DNA of 64,000 nt from Adiantum capillus-veneris (taxonomy: Eukaryota; Streptophyta; Polypodiopsida; Polypodiales; Pteridaceae), in assembly GCA_014529385.2 (NCBI GenBank), contig CM043966.1:102371087-102435086 (forward strand), in the 5' to 3' direction. Made by a program: the position numbers and the translations under genes. A model generated the notes under the pieces. That model made no database searches and was not told the DNA's origin. It was given only the letters and a program-made list of their open reading frames with translations. Each line of letters opens with the position of its first letter. Within the stretch, counting starts at the first letter, position 1. Positions 22,359 to 32,819 of the stretch are shown in pieces.

Positions 22359-23652
22359 TGTTAGCATGCAAACAAGAAGGAATACAATAACCTCCATAGC
22401 CTTGTGCACACCACACCCTCGGTAGGAAACACCATAAAGCTGCGAAAAACACCTATGTCGAACACCTGTAAAGTCGGGCGGGAAACAACCCTAACTCAAA
22501 GCATGATTAAAATTGATGAAAACTAAGACCATAAAGATGAAGCTCGTTTTGTGTAGACCTCCTTAGAGTATCCATATACTTGATTCCAACAACAAACTAG
22601 AGAGTTACAAGCTTTCGAAGATGGGGTATCTCTCAAAAACTCCAAAAAGGCTAGTCTCTCGAAGATGGGGTATCTCCCAATAACTCCAAAAAGGCTAGTC
22701 TCTATAAGCAAAAAGGTTTGTAGAGAATTATAGCTATTAAAAGGGGATTTTTTTGGCTCTTATCCCAAGGGATTTCCTCTCTCCTCTTACCCGACATCAT
22801 TTCCCCCTTTGGGCACCTTCTAATTGGTCCATTTTAAGCCTTTTTTGGGTGAAAAAATGAGCTATCGGCCACTTTTTGACCAAGGCGAGTGGGGAAGGGA
22901 GATTTCTAGTGGACCAAAAAGGTGTCCAGACATCTAGGCAGTAGTGGAAACTAAAAAAGGATACCCCCTCTCTCCCCCAACACCCACAAGCCCTCATTAG
23001 AAAGGCAAGGAGGCTTCATTTGCTCCTTTGATACACCCTTAGGGGGTACTCACTCCCCCCCTTATACCCTCCAATTTCCACTTGCTCCTCCCCATGTGGG
23101 ATTACTCTATTTCCACTTGGCATCATCCTCCCACCTCCCCAACTTCCTCAAAATTTTCCAGCTTCTCCCAAAGCAGGAGGGGACTTCTCAGACAATTTTC
23201 CCCGAGGCATACCTTGCTGCTCTGGTCACTGAATGATGCATCATAACACATGGCTCGAAGCTTGAAGCCCATCATCTCGGCTATCTCTAGAAATATGAAA
23301 CTTTAGAATTTCTAATCTTAAACCCCCAAGTTGGCATAGTTGCCCTTCATGCATGCACTTGCAATCACCTTCTAAGTTGAGACCTCCCACTTCGGATGCT
23401 CATAACTAATGATGTACAAGTCCGATTCACAAGATATAAAGCATAGTTAAAAACACTTAATAAAAACCATATTTTGTAATCTCAAACTACCCAAAACATC
23501 AGCATTCAAGCTTGGCAGAATCACACCTTTGTAACGAATTTTTACAAGGCCACTTCCAAAACTTGCAGGGATATGTACACATATATACGTAAGGCTAATG
23601 GGCAAGCCTTTTGGCATGACCTAGTGACTTCATGCTTATCCAAAAAATGCCT
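22359..23652 (-). repeat. 5' LTR of the Tat-like element
   Basis: Matches 15504-16752. Its plus-strand start is TGTTAGCATGC, next to the primer site at 22343-22357. It contains a tandem duplication of about 43 bp (22617-22702) that is single in the other LTR, so the duplication arose after insertion or during copying. The outer edge reads AAATGCCTAAAAAATT instead of a TG...CA end, so the border is approximate. Confidence 0.8.
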
Positions 23653-23949
23653 AAAAAATTTTCCACATTTAATGTAATATTTCCAAAAATGTGAAAGCTT
23701 GGCTCTGGCACCGTTTCTGATAACAGAGGTTCCTGACTTCAAATCATTTGGTAAAGGATTCCTAACTATGAAATTAATCCTCTCCATGGTAGCGAATTAT
23801 GCCTAAATTCCATCTTAAAGAAGAACTTGTTTATCATTCAAAATTCATTGCATGCATATTTCTAACTACATTAAAATGTCCACTCTTAGGAATTTTGCAT
23901 TTTTAATAGTGCAATACCTTTCATTGAAGGGTTCTTTGCTTGCATAATC

Positions 23950-24930
23950 CATCACCTACTCTTGCATAACCAATAAAAGGAATTTTTAAGATTGTTTACC
24001 TTAAGATTACTTGCCCTGTCCAATCTCAATGGGACTAAAAGATTGTTGGTTAATGGATTCTTGGAATGGCTCGACATTTGCTGCCTACCGGCTTGCGAGT
24101 CTAGTTCTGATTGGAAAGGATGGTGATGGCCCTTAGACAGAAACTTCCATAAACCACATACCAAGGAGGTGTACAACATCCTCATGGTCTTTCTGGACCG
24201 GTTCTCCCTCTTGAACAAGCAGTTGGGCAAGCAATGACCGGAGGCAAGATGGGTGACAATTTTGAGGAACATCTGGTGCCCACAATGGCCGCTTAGGATG
24301 AAGGTGTTTGTATGGAAGGTACTTTTGGGGGCCTTATTTATTGGAGTGAAAGTACTAGCTAGAAGTATTGGACGAGATATATTCTCCCAATGTAGATCAA
24401 CAAGGGAAAACCTTCCTCACCTTTTTAAGGACTGTCCGAGGATCTGTGGCCTGGCGAGAAAGATATGCAAGTGGGTTCAAAAGACATGGAATATTGGGCT
24501 CTACAAGAATGATCTCTTCTTGGGTGGGAAGGTGATCATGACCCAACCACTCCTAATAAGTACACAAATTGTCAAGTATTGTTACTTTAAACACGTCTGG
24601 AAGGCAAAGAACTATCGGCTGTTCGAGAACACCACTGAAATAGCCAGTGCATGGAGATCAGTCAAGAAACAATGAAACCATTTTTTCCATTAGTAAATGG
24701 AGGAACTATGAAGAGTGGGAAAAGTTCGTGACTGCAAAAATTTCAAAAATGCATGGGTAAGTGTCTTAGTTTTACCCAACCTAGTGGTCTACCTCTGTTG
24801 TGTGGTGGCCCCCCTATCAGCTAATGTACTAATTGTTTTTGGAAGATGTCATGGTTTGACATGAGCATGACAAGTAGTTGTTAATATAATCCACTCACAA
24901 TTGTGAGTTTTGCAAAAAAACAAAAAGGAT
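23950..24930 (+). pseudogene. LINE (non-LTR retrotransposon) 3' fragment with zf-RVT domain
   Basis: From about 23995 the plus strand encodes the end of a LINE ORF2. The clearest part is the open frame 24253-24675, which reads WPLRMKVFVWKVLLGAL and LARSIGRD, then C...EN-LPHLFKDCP. This W-x(n)-P-K-x-F-x-W-x-hydrophobic, C and HLF-C pattern is that of the zinc-binding domain found after the RT in plant L1-type elements. An upstream piece (24000-24180) contains WKGWWPLDRNFHK-like sequence with one stop. A 3' tail ends near 24930 in an A-rich run (AAAAAAACAAAAAGG), as expected of LINE 3' ends. The RT and endonuclease are missing, consistent with 5' truncation on insertion. Confidence 0.65.
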
Positions 24931-25685
24931 TGCAAGTTGGTACGTTCTAAAGTTTTGTGTTTACAAATCATGGTTCACTCTAAAGCAAAGGTCATTGTAG
25001 ACAACATATGCATTGTTTGTTTCATTTTTTTCTACTTTTAAATTTGTTTTGCAATTACAAAGAATGAGGGAGTAAGGGGATAGCTTCATGGAAGTGATGA
25101 CCATGTTGCTTGAACATAAAAATCCCATCACTTCCATGGAGATGCCACATGGAAGACAAATGATGCAAAGAAAACAAAGGGGCTTCATCCAAGACGGGGT
25201 TAACTTGAAACTTGCACCATGAGTAAAAAATTTAACTCTCAAGAGACTCGTTGTTTTTGTAAAGTCTTGTTTGAGTAGATATTGAAAGAAATCGGACCTA
25301 ATCTAAATTCCAATTAGGATTAAAAGCTTTACCAAGAAGATTTAATGTGGATAGCCCTAGCATAACATATAAGTTTTAAGTGTTACATTTTTCTTACATG
25401 TTTGGAAAAAGGCAGCACAGGTGTTTACTTGTGGGATGGTCATTTTTGTCTAGGACTCATAACCGTTGGTCTATGTTTTACCCTTGGATTCATTCAATGT
25501 CCGTGAATTAGGATTGGATGGAGTTTATTTTGATCTGGTGGTGGTGAGACCCATGGATGCCTCTGGAAATTGTCCTAGTCCAGGTACGCCTCATGTTGAT
25601 GGGAAAGAAGAAAGGAAAACGGATCCAAAGAGAGATCAGATAAGTAAGGAAAATGTGATTTAATTACGAAACTTTTAGGACTACT
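24931..25685. other. No recognisable feature
   Basis: AT-rich sequence with a short inverted pair near 25083-25140 (GGGATAGCTTCATGGAAGTGATG and ATCCCATCACTTCCATGGAG region). Open frames here are short and unlike any family I know. Confidence 0.45.
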
Positions 25686-25935
25686 TGTTGGATTTCCAAA
25701 CCTTTTTTATGGTACCCGTGGGAAACACCTCATAAGGCATGCAGTTATGTTTAGAAGCTTAGCATGGCTAACTATATATTGTAAGGTTTTGTTTTAAAAT
25801 ACAATATACACAAACTTTTATCTTCGTATAGAGCTGATCTTCCTCTCCCTCTCTCTCTTGTTCTCTGCACTTCTGCACACTGCACCTCGCCATGGTTTCT
25901 TGCCATTGGCATCCACCATAGCCATGCTCCCAATA
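25686..25935 (+). repeat. 5' LTR of the short copia element
   Basis: It starts TGTTGGATTTCC and ends CCCAATA immediately before the primer site. It matches 27317-27555 with several substitutions and one small insertion (TGCACTGCAT-like) in the second copy. Confidence 0.75.
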
Positions 25936-26487
25936 GTGGTATCAAAGCCTTGCCTTCTTGGCTTTTCTTGGCATCGATCTGCGCTTGGTTCAACCTCACG
26001 AGTGCAGCCGCTAGTAGAGGAGAGATAAGGCTCATCAACCTCCAGCAAATCAACCAAAGTATCCATCAAATAAGCTCGCCATGGCATGGAGGTGAACTTT
26101 CAACACATCATCCTCTGCTAAAAACCTCGCCATAGCTCACTGTGAGCTTCTTTACATTTGGTGTTGTTGTCTGTGCTATTGCTCGATTATAGAATTCTAT
26201 TTTATTTTTAATTTTCACATTGCCTTCAACTTGTCCGCCTTACTTTGATCCCTTGACTTTAATTAAATGCCCATTCACACCCATGTTATTCATCATCGTC
26301 GACAAGTCTTGTTCGGTGATTGTGAGCTTAAACATCTCCATCGAAAGAATTTTTTAGAATTTTTCTTTTAACAAAATTAATTGAATATTGAGAATTTGGT
26401 GCGCCATATCGCACGTATTGTTTTTCTTTTTGTCTTCATCAATTTCGACCTCGTCTTTAAGAAAAACTATTTACAACTTCAATAATC

Positions 26488-26870
26488 ATGTCAAAGCTCG
26501 ATAAACTCAATGGATTTGGTTTTCATACATGACATATGTATATCAAGGGCTACTTGATGCAAAGAAATTAATGGAGTATTGTCATATTCTTTTCAAAGAA
26601 GATATTTGAATCTTCCAGGTTGGAGTATTTTTTTGACTATCATGTCTGCATCATGACTACTACTCTAGATGGTCTGGTTGAGCAAGATTCCTGAACTTTC
26701 AAATACAAGATTTTGCAGTCAAAAGAACCTAGTCAATCCACATATGTAGATCGAACCAAGGTATTTTTGACCAATTGAATCTAGCAATGAAGCCAGTGAA
26801 GACTCTTTTAACTATTTTCTTCAAGCACTTGGTACATCATCAGATGTAATACATGAAGATCTGCTTCCAG
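26488..26870 (+). pseudogene. Copia Gag remnant
   Basis: The ATG at 26488 opens MSKLDKLNGFGFHT, then a stop where a Trp codon is expected, followed by a YLMQRN*WSIV-like reading. The K-L-D-G-x-N-(F/Y)-x-x-W and LW-x-V pattern is the N-terminus of copia Gag. It degrades further by 26760. No zinc knuckle is seen. Confidence 0.55.
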
Positions 26871-27293
26871 ATTGTGGTATAAGATTTCGCAAACTATTTT
26901 TGCTAGTTTAGTGTCATAGATTTGTCGTCTTTTGTCTATTGTCAAAACAATCATAACTTTTTAGTCAAAGGCTCATTTACTTTATCTGTTGTTAGTCATT
27001 CCATGTTAAACAATTGTACGGGTTAGAAACTGCCACACATACATGAGTGGTAAGACCTCCCAAAGATACCAATTTTGTTCAAGTCCATTTTTTGTCCCGC
27101 TTTTGATGAGGTTACTAGGTACACCTTAAACCCAAGGTTTGGTAGAGAACCAAAAACTCCATTTGATGGTAGCCTAATAGTAGCACCAAGTTATGGATAC
27201 ACCAAAAGCCTTGGTTGTGAGAGAACCTAAAACTCACGATTGTCGAGTACACCAAAAACTTGAGATATCATGAGAGTGATGTAGTTCGAGCTT

Positions 27294-27316
27294 GGGGGGG
27301 GGGGGGGGGGGGGGGG
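27294..27316 (+). repeat. 23-nt G run serving as polypurine tract
   Basis: Twenty-three consecutive G, directly before the 3' LTR of the short copia element. Such a tract can form G-quadruplexes and is prone to length error in sequencing, so the exact count is uncertain. Confidence 0.9.
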
Positions 27317-27555
27317 TTGGTGGGTTTCCTTTTTTTGGTACCCGTGGAAAATGCCTCATAAGGCATGCAAATGCACTGCATTTATGTTTAGAACCTTAGC
27401 ATGTCTAAGTATATATTGTAAGGTTTCATTTTAAAATACAATATACACAAACTTCTATCTGCATATCGAGCTGCTATCTCATTCTCTGTACTTATGCACG
27501 TTGTACATTGCCATGGGTTCTTGCCGTTGGCATCCACCATAACCACGCTCCAACA
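27317..27555 (+). repeat. 3' LTR of the short copia element
   Basis: Matches the LTR at 25686-25935. It begins TTGGTGGG after the G run, so the canonical TG is blurred, and ends CTCCAACA. Confidence 0.7.
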
Positions 27556-27655
27556 GTTGTTTGGTAAAAATGAACCTTGGAAAGGTTAGGAACCTAAATG
27601 GGCTATGTTGCAATTGCTAGACGCTTCCTATGCTTCTCATATTTATCTAAAAGTA

Positions 27656-28330
27656 TGTCATAAAATATAATCTCTAACCAACCCAAATGATTTTCTCATA
27701 TTAAACTAATCACTTAATGTGGGAGAATAAACGGGAACAAGGGTTAAGATACAGATGTTCTTATAGATCTATTTCAACACGGGGCCAATGGTAAAGGGGC
27801 CCAAATGAGAAATGGTATATCAAAGAGCAAGGCCAACCAATGGAGCAAAACACCTTAGGGTTGGCTTCATTAAAGCCTCCAAAGTAAGTGTTAAATGCCT
27901 TAAGACATAGTCTTTATCTTTAAAAATTTAGTCAATGAAGGTCCAAGCAGGCAAGGGGGTAGCTTGCTTAAGCAGTGGATGTGCTTAAGCAGCGGACCTG
28001 CCTGCTTACCAAGTTCAAAGAACTTACTACCAAGAAGGGGTTGAGCCCTACAAAGGATGGATATGGGTATTATGTGTGCACCTCACCAAGGGCCCATATT
28101 CTCATGAGAGGAAAGGGGCCCCATGTCAGGTGTAGAGGCACACTACTCAAGTAGGAAAGGGCTGTGCTTAAGCAAGGGGGGTGCTAGCTTAGCCTCACAA
28201 GAGGGAAAGAAGGAAACTTTTCAAGAGGCTACACACCTTGCCCCAAAGGGAGCCAAGCTATTATTTGCTAGAGGGCTACGTGGCCCAATAAGCTTCAAGG
28301 GAAGCCTAGGAAATGGGGTCAACCAAGCTA

Positions 28331-28391
<61 letters not shown>

Positions 28392-29100
28392 CGAGCATCT
28401 CAAGAGCTCTCTCTCTCTCTCATTCTTCTCTTCACACACTCTTGTGAAGCAAGAACCCCACCTCCTTCTCCAAGCTTGAGAAAGTTGAGTGCCTACTACA
28501 ATAAGCTCTTGGATATGGATGCAAATCCACACAAGAGAATGCTTATGATTGCTTAGCAATCTCTTTAATCTCCATTATCACTATGCTAATCTCTACTACA
28601 AGAGCTATGAGTGATTATGTGAAAGGGGGTATTGATTTCTACTTCTCTCTTCGTCCTCACTCCCAGCTAGCTCTCCTCACCTTTCATGATGTTTGAGGTC
28701 TTGGGATTGAGGCTGGGTATTTTTCAAGTTCATGCTAATCATGTTTATTGTTATTATGCTAATGCTTGATGAGTGAAGCTTTCCATCTTCACCCCATCAA
28801 GAAGGTCTCAAGGAATACAATCAGTTGTATTGTAAACAATTCTTCCATCATGGAAGAATCTATAATACAAATTCCTATTGGTGTCAATACTCATCGATCC
28901 GGTCCTCCATTGGTGTCAATTTCTCTAAACTCTCACTCTCTTTACAAGTAATATTCATGCCATGTTAATGAAGTAATGTGCTAGTGTTGCTCTCTCCATC
29001 CAAGCACTCTCTTTCTCACTCTGCATCTACACACAAAGGAATGCTCAATATGTTATTCACTTTCCGCTCCAACTCAGGTTAAAAGGCTAATTCCATTACA
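27656..29100 (+). repeat. 5' LTR of the chromovirus-type gypsy element
   Basis: Starts TGTCATAAAAT and ends ATTCCATTACA. It is 1,445 bp, with a (TC)n tract at 28333-28388. A related LTR lies inverted at 45267-48072. At 27920-27923 this copy has a single TTAA where the inverted copy carries a 1.34-kb transposon, so it is the empty site for that insertion. Confidence 0.85.
28333..28388. repeat. (TC)n microsatellite
   Basis: A TC dinucleotide run inside the gypsy LTR. A shorter CT run follows at 28410-28420. The equivalent (GA)n occurs in the inverted LTR at 46015-46055. Confidence 0.95.
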
Positions 29101-29101
29101 T

Positions 29102-29113
29102 TGGTATCAGAGC
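29102..29113 (+). other. Primer-binding site (initiator Met tRNA type)
   Basis: TGGTATCAGAGC follows the LTR end CATTACA after one base. This is the classical plant primer site complementary to the 3' end of initiator Met tRNA. Confidence 0.85.
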
Positions 29114-29629
29114 ATTTGGTTTCTCTTTTCTTGCTTAAGAAGAGAGGTCCGTAAGTAGCCTATTAATGGTTGATGTTGTTAATTATATTAAAGTAAGGGG
29201 AATTAGGATCTATATCGGTTTTGTTGAGACCACTATGTGGGATATGGTGCACACATCGAGAGCTTTGGATTTAATAATGGATTCTTTTTAGACTTGCCTA
29301 TGGCTTTATCATTATTGAGCCATAAGAAGTCTGAAAGGAGCTAGCCCTCAACAACTCTTCTATGTTAGACCTATTCCTTTACTCTCTATAATTAACCACT
29401 TTGGGCTGTGGGTGTAGATACTTAAGATCCAATTTTCAAAGGCTAAGGGGAGTGGCAACTAATGTTTTGAATTGCCAAACCATACACTAAGTACATACAT
29501 AATTTTTGTTAACATGGATGACAATAATCAAGAGGATTACACATTGATAGTTTTTATTTTTCACATGAAGGTGCTACTGATTATGCTCGCATGTTTGTGA
29601 ACTATCTCGTAACTAGGTTGTCGTAAGCT

Positions 29630-30930
29630 ATGGGCAACCCTGCTTTGCAAGCCGAAGCTACCCAACAACTTTGCGCTTATGGGATTTCCCTTCCTCTCCA
29701 AGAGGAGAGAGAGTTTAGGAGGCCTCTTGAAGAGACCCCCAAAACAAGACTCTCTCCCATACGAGAGGAGGAATCCAATGATCAAGAAAGCAATAAAATA
29801 TTAAGTTCCTCTGAAGATATGGCTCCACGAAGATTGTGGTCTAGACGATCATCCACTCCTCCCAAGAGGAAAAGATCAACACATAGTCCGTCTACTCGTC
29901 ACTCTAAAAGGGAAGAGAGGAAACAAAGGAAGAAAGCGTCTAGGAAGAGGTCACCCTCTTCTCCATCTTCTTCACCTTCCTCCTCTTCCGACGAGATCTA
30001 TGGCTACTCTCCTAGAGAATACAAGAGGGGAGGACATCGCAAATCATTACCTACATGGAAAATGTCACAAAATCTAAACAAGTTCAAGGAGGGAGGAAAG
30101 AGTATCTCTTTTCTCACCTATGATGGCACCTTTGGTGCTACTGAAAAAGTGTTGGCCTTCATCGAGCAATATGATGCGGCCTTTGGAGACGAGGGCTTCA
30201 CAAAGTCCTCCAAACTACACCATGTAGCTATGCACTTTCAAAAATCAGCTCGTCAATGGTGGGCTAGCCTTCGTGGCAATGGCGAAGCCCCAAAGACATG
30301 GAAAACTCTACAAGTTTCCATCATGAAGCAATTACTTGCAAGGGATGCAGAGAACAAAGTGCTTAGGGAATGGTGCAGCTTGAAGCTTCTCTCTCATGAG
30401 TCTATCCACAAGTATGTAGACAAGTTTTGGGATTTACATATCAAGGCTACTGTCTTTCAAAAGGTAGACTTTGCCGAGCAAAGGCAGCAGTTTTGTGCAG
30501 GATTACCTGAAGAGATGGCCGAATACATCAACTCTTAATGGCCTGGTACTATTAGCAAAGTAATCCATCACACAATGGTTGCTTCATGTATCAATTTCCA
30601 TCAAGGGGCTGGATGTAATATCAAACCCGTGGACAACAAAGGCAAAAATGATGAAAAGGGGAAGACCAATGCTCAAAATTCTTCCCGCGGCACTTCCAAC
30701 AACAACAATCGGCCCAAGCAGAAGGGATTTTACAAAGGTAACAACAAACTCTCTCCTGAAGATCTTCAAGATTTTCATAAGGATCATAAGTGTTTCAAGT
30801 GTGGGAGCAAGTACACGGCTATCATTCTTGCCCCAAGAAGAATACTTGCAATGAGACTCCTAGGACTTCCACCATTGAAGCTCCAAAAGAGGATTCTCAT
30901 TGCAAAGGATCATCACTCTCCTATGCTTGG
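29630..30930 (+). pseudogene. Gag of the chromovirus-type gypsy element
   Basis: The open frame 29630-30538 (302 codons) begins with a Glu/Arg-rich part and an Arg/Ser-rich basic stretch (residues about 65-120). A retrotransposon Gag capsid domain follows (about residues 150-300; FHKSARQWWASL-like core ARQWWASLRG, ending in FCAGLPEEM). A stop at 30536 separates it from a second frame (to 30940) with an Asn/Lys-rich linker and the start of a zinc knuckle, CFKCGSK. A frameshift inside the knuckle moves its second half (GYHSCPKKNTC) to another frame. Gag would assemble the particle. The ATG at 29630 lies about 530 bases after the primer site; an upstream start is possible because the frame before it is unclear. 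Confidence 0.75.
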
Positions 30931-30934
30931 GGAA

Positions 30935-31142
30935 AGGTAAGAGAGAATTTTCCTTCATCTTGTTTGACCCTGGCTCTACTCACAACTTCATATCAATGGA
31001 GTTGGCCACCAAGTTAGGCATCCAAGCTTTTGAGATGGGAGATATGGTAATAGCTGACGCAGCTTTCAAAGAACAGCAAGCCTCCATTACTCCCTTGATT
31101 GGGAAGTTGAGGCTTCATGTCCAAAGCTATGTCGACAAATAA
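30935..31142 (+). pseudogene. Aspartic protease of the chromovirus-type gypsy element
   Basis: The reading FILFDPGSTHNFIS (about 30951-30992) is the retropepsin active-site strand; the usual D-S-G is D-P-G here, an odd central residue that would weaken activity. The protein continues through a KLGIQAFEMGDMVIADA region to a stop at 31140, where a frameshift moves the frame to the RT-bearing ORF. The enzyme would mature Gag-Pol. Confidence 0.7.
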
Positions 31143-32593
31143 TACTTCTTCTCCTCTCCAACAGGAGGATGCTATCCTAGGGGCACCATGGTTTGATCGC
31201 ATGGCTGCCAATATGAAGTTCCCTAAAAGGAGAATTTACTTCACTTTTAGGGGAAATAACATGTATATAGATGCTAGTGAGCGTGGTCGCACTATTCCAC
31301 TTGTAAATTCTTTTGCTTTTGATAAGTCAATGAAGAGCTCAGTTTTTGCGTACATGATTTTCATCAAAGAGTCTCTAAAAGATCCTAAGGTTTCATCAAA
31401 TGTAAATGGTAGGAATCAAGAAGAGTTAGACTTGTCTAATTTTCTAAAAGGATTCCAAGCTGTGTTCATTGATAATATCCCTATGGAATTACCTCCAAAA
31501 CGAGAGGATGATGACCATCGCATTGAGCTCCTTCCTAGAAGCTCATCGCCTAACAAGCCTCCTTATCGAGTCTCACAAGCTCAAGAAGAGGAGATCATGA
31601 GGCAAGTACAGGAACTAGTAGACAAAGTGATGGTGAGGCCTAGTTCCTCTCCCTTTTTCTCTCCAGTCCTTTTAGTGCAAAAGAAAGATGGTACATACCG
31701 TATGTGTGTGGACTATGGAGCACTAAACCATATCACTATCAAAAACAGATTTCCCGTGCCTCAAGTCGAAGATCTATTTGATAAGCTACAAGGCTCGACC
31801 CACTTTAGTAGGATTGACCTTAAAAGTGGCTATCATCAAAGAAGGTTAGTGGATGAAGATATCCTAAGGACCGCGTCTCGCACAACGTTTGGTCTTTATG
31901 AATATCTAGTCATTCCTTTTGGCTTGACTGATGCACTAGCTACGTTCATCGTCTAATGGAGAAAATTTTTAGACCTTATCGTAAATTCACTGGAGTGTTC
32001 TTTGATGATATCATCAACTACTCCAAGTCTTTGGAGGAACATAAGCAACATCTCCAAGTGATTTTTCAAGCATTGAGGGAGAATAAGCTTTTTCTCAACC
32101 AAAAGAAAAGTGAATTATTCCTTCTAGATATTCAATACTTAGGTCATACTATCTCTAAAGATGGTATCCGTATGGATCCATCAAAGTTAGAGTTAATAAA
32201 AGCATGGCCTAACCCAAGGAATCTGCATGAGCTAAGAATCTTTATTGGTATGTGTGCATACTATAGATGCTTCATAGCAAAATTTTCCCAAGTAGCAGAA
32301 CCACTACATCACTTAACTAAGAAGAACGTTAAGTATTTATGGACTGCTAAGGAGCAAAATTCTTTTGACAAGCTCAAGGACAAGCTCACCTCTCAACCGC
32401 TCCTCATGCTTCTTGATCTCTCAAAGCCATTTGAGGTCCAATATGATGCTCATGGTGATTGCCTTGGATCAGTTTTGCTTCAAGAAGAGCATGCCATCGC
32501 ATATGAGAGCCAGAGGCTCGATACAAATGAAGGAGTCTTCAACATTTATGAGAAAGAGCTTTTAGCTGTTCTACATTCCCAAGACACATGGAA
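31117..32593 (+). pseudogene. Reverse transcriptase and first part of RNase H, chromovirus-type element
   Basis: The frame 31117-31956 (279 codons) covers the end of protease and the RT fingers and palm: PVLLVQKKDGTYRMCVDY, FSRIDLKSGYHQ (first catalytic Asp) and YEYLVIPFGL. One frameshift near 31950 leads to 31956-32657. This second frame starts at the palm with the catalytic FFDDI box, then YLGHTISKDGI and FIGMCAYYRCFI, and RNase H with VQYDAHGD and INIYEKELLAVL-like sequence. A MITE interrupts RNase H at 32594. Apart from the shift the domain is well conserved. Confidence 0.85.
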
Positions 32594-32811
32594 CCCGGGG
32601 CGGTCACTTTTTAGAATGTGTATGATATCACGTGAGTTAACCGGAGAGGATTATTAAAAGACCAAAATGTATAAAAATGTATACATACAGAGGGGGGTGG
32701 GGGTTTTATAAATAGGCTCACAATGTAAGTATAGTATGTATATTGGGGTATTATTAATTACCTCTTGAACGCACGTGATATTTGGGTCTTTTGATAAGTG
32801 ATTGCCCCGGG
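32594..32811. mobile_element. 218-bp MITE with CCCGGGG ends
   Basis: The element has imperfect terminal inverted repeats: CCCGGGGCGGTCACTT on the left, and AAGTGATTGCCCCGGG on the right, which reverses to CCCGGGGCAATCACTT. An exact 8-bp duplication ACATGGAA lies at 32586-32593 and 32812-32819. It interrupts the RNase H coding region, whose two halves resume on either side. It carries no coding sequence. An 8-bp duplication fits hAT-like, P-like or some Mutator-like elements. The CCCGGGG terminus is not the usual hAT end, so I leave the superfamily open. Confidence 0.85.
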
Positions 32812-32819
32812 ACATGGAA

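Larger units (their letters stand above)
15504..23652 (-). mobile_element. Ty3/gypsy Tat/Ogre-like retrotransposon
   Basis: An 8.1-kb minus-strand element bounded by ~1.25-kb direct repeats at 15504-16752 and 22359-23652. In transcriptional order it has a primer-binding site (TTTTGGTGTCCCCAC, 22357-22343), gag, aspartic protease, RT, RNase H, a second archaeal-type RNase H, and integrase with zinc motif, core and C-terminal domain. A polypurine tract (AAGGGGGGGTTGGAAA) precedes the 3' LTR. The second RNase H between the first RNase H and integrase is the diagnostic feature of the Tat lineage, which includes Ogre and Retand. Every frame has stops or shifts. No clean target duplication is seen, because the outer edge of the right LTR is degraded. 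Confidence 0.85.
25686..27555 (+). mobile_element. Short non-autonomous Ty1/copia element
   Basis: Two ~245-bp direct repeats (25686-25935 and 27317-27555) flank 1.4 kb. A primer-binding site TGGTATCAAAGC (25937-25948) follows the first LTR and resembles the initiator-Met tRNA site used by most copia elements. A polypurine tract made of 23 consecutive G (27294-27316) precedes the second LTR. Internally a decayed Gag starts at 26488; no protease, integrase or RT is seen. It is therefore an internal-deletion derivative that depended on a full copia element. No matching target duplication is evident. Confidence 0.75.

Noticed and set aside
23690-23730. Primer-binding site of another LTR element (CAGAAACGGTGCCAGAGCC on the minus strand)
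   Set aside because: The match to a known primer site is weak and no LTR end or internal gene is attached to it.
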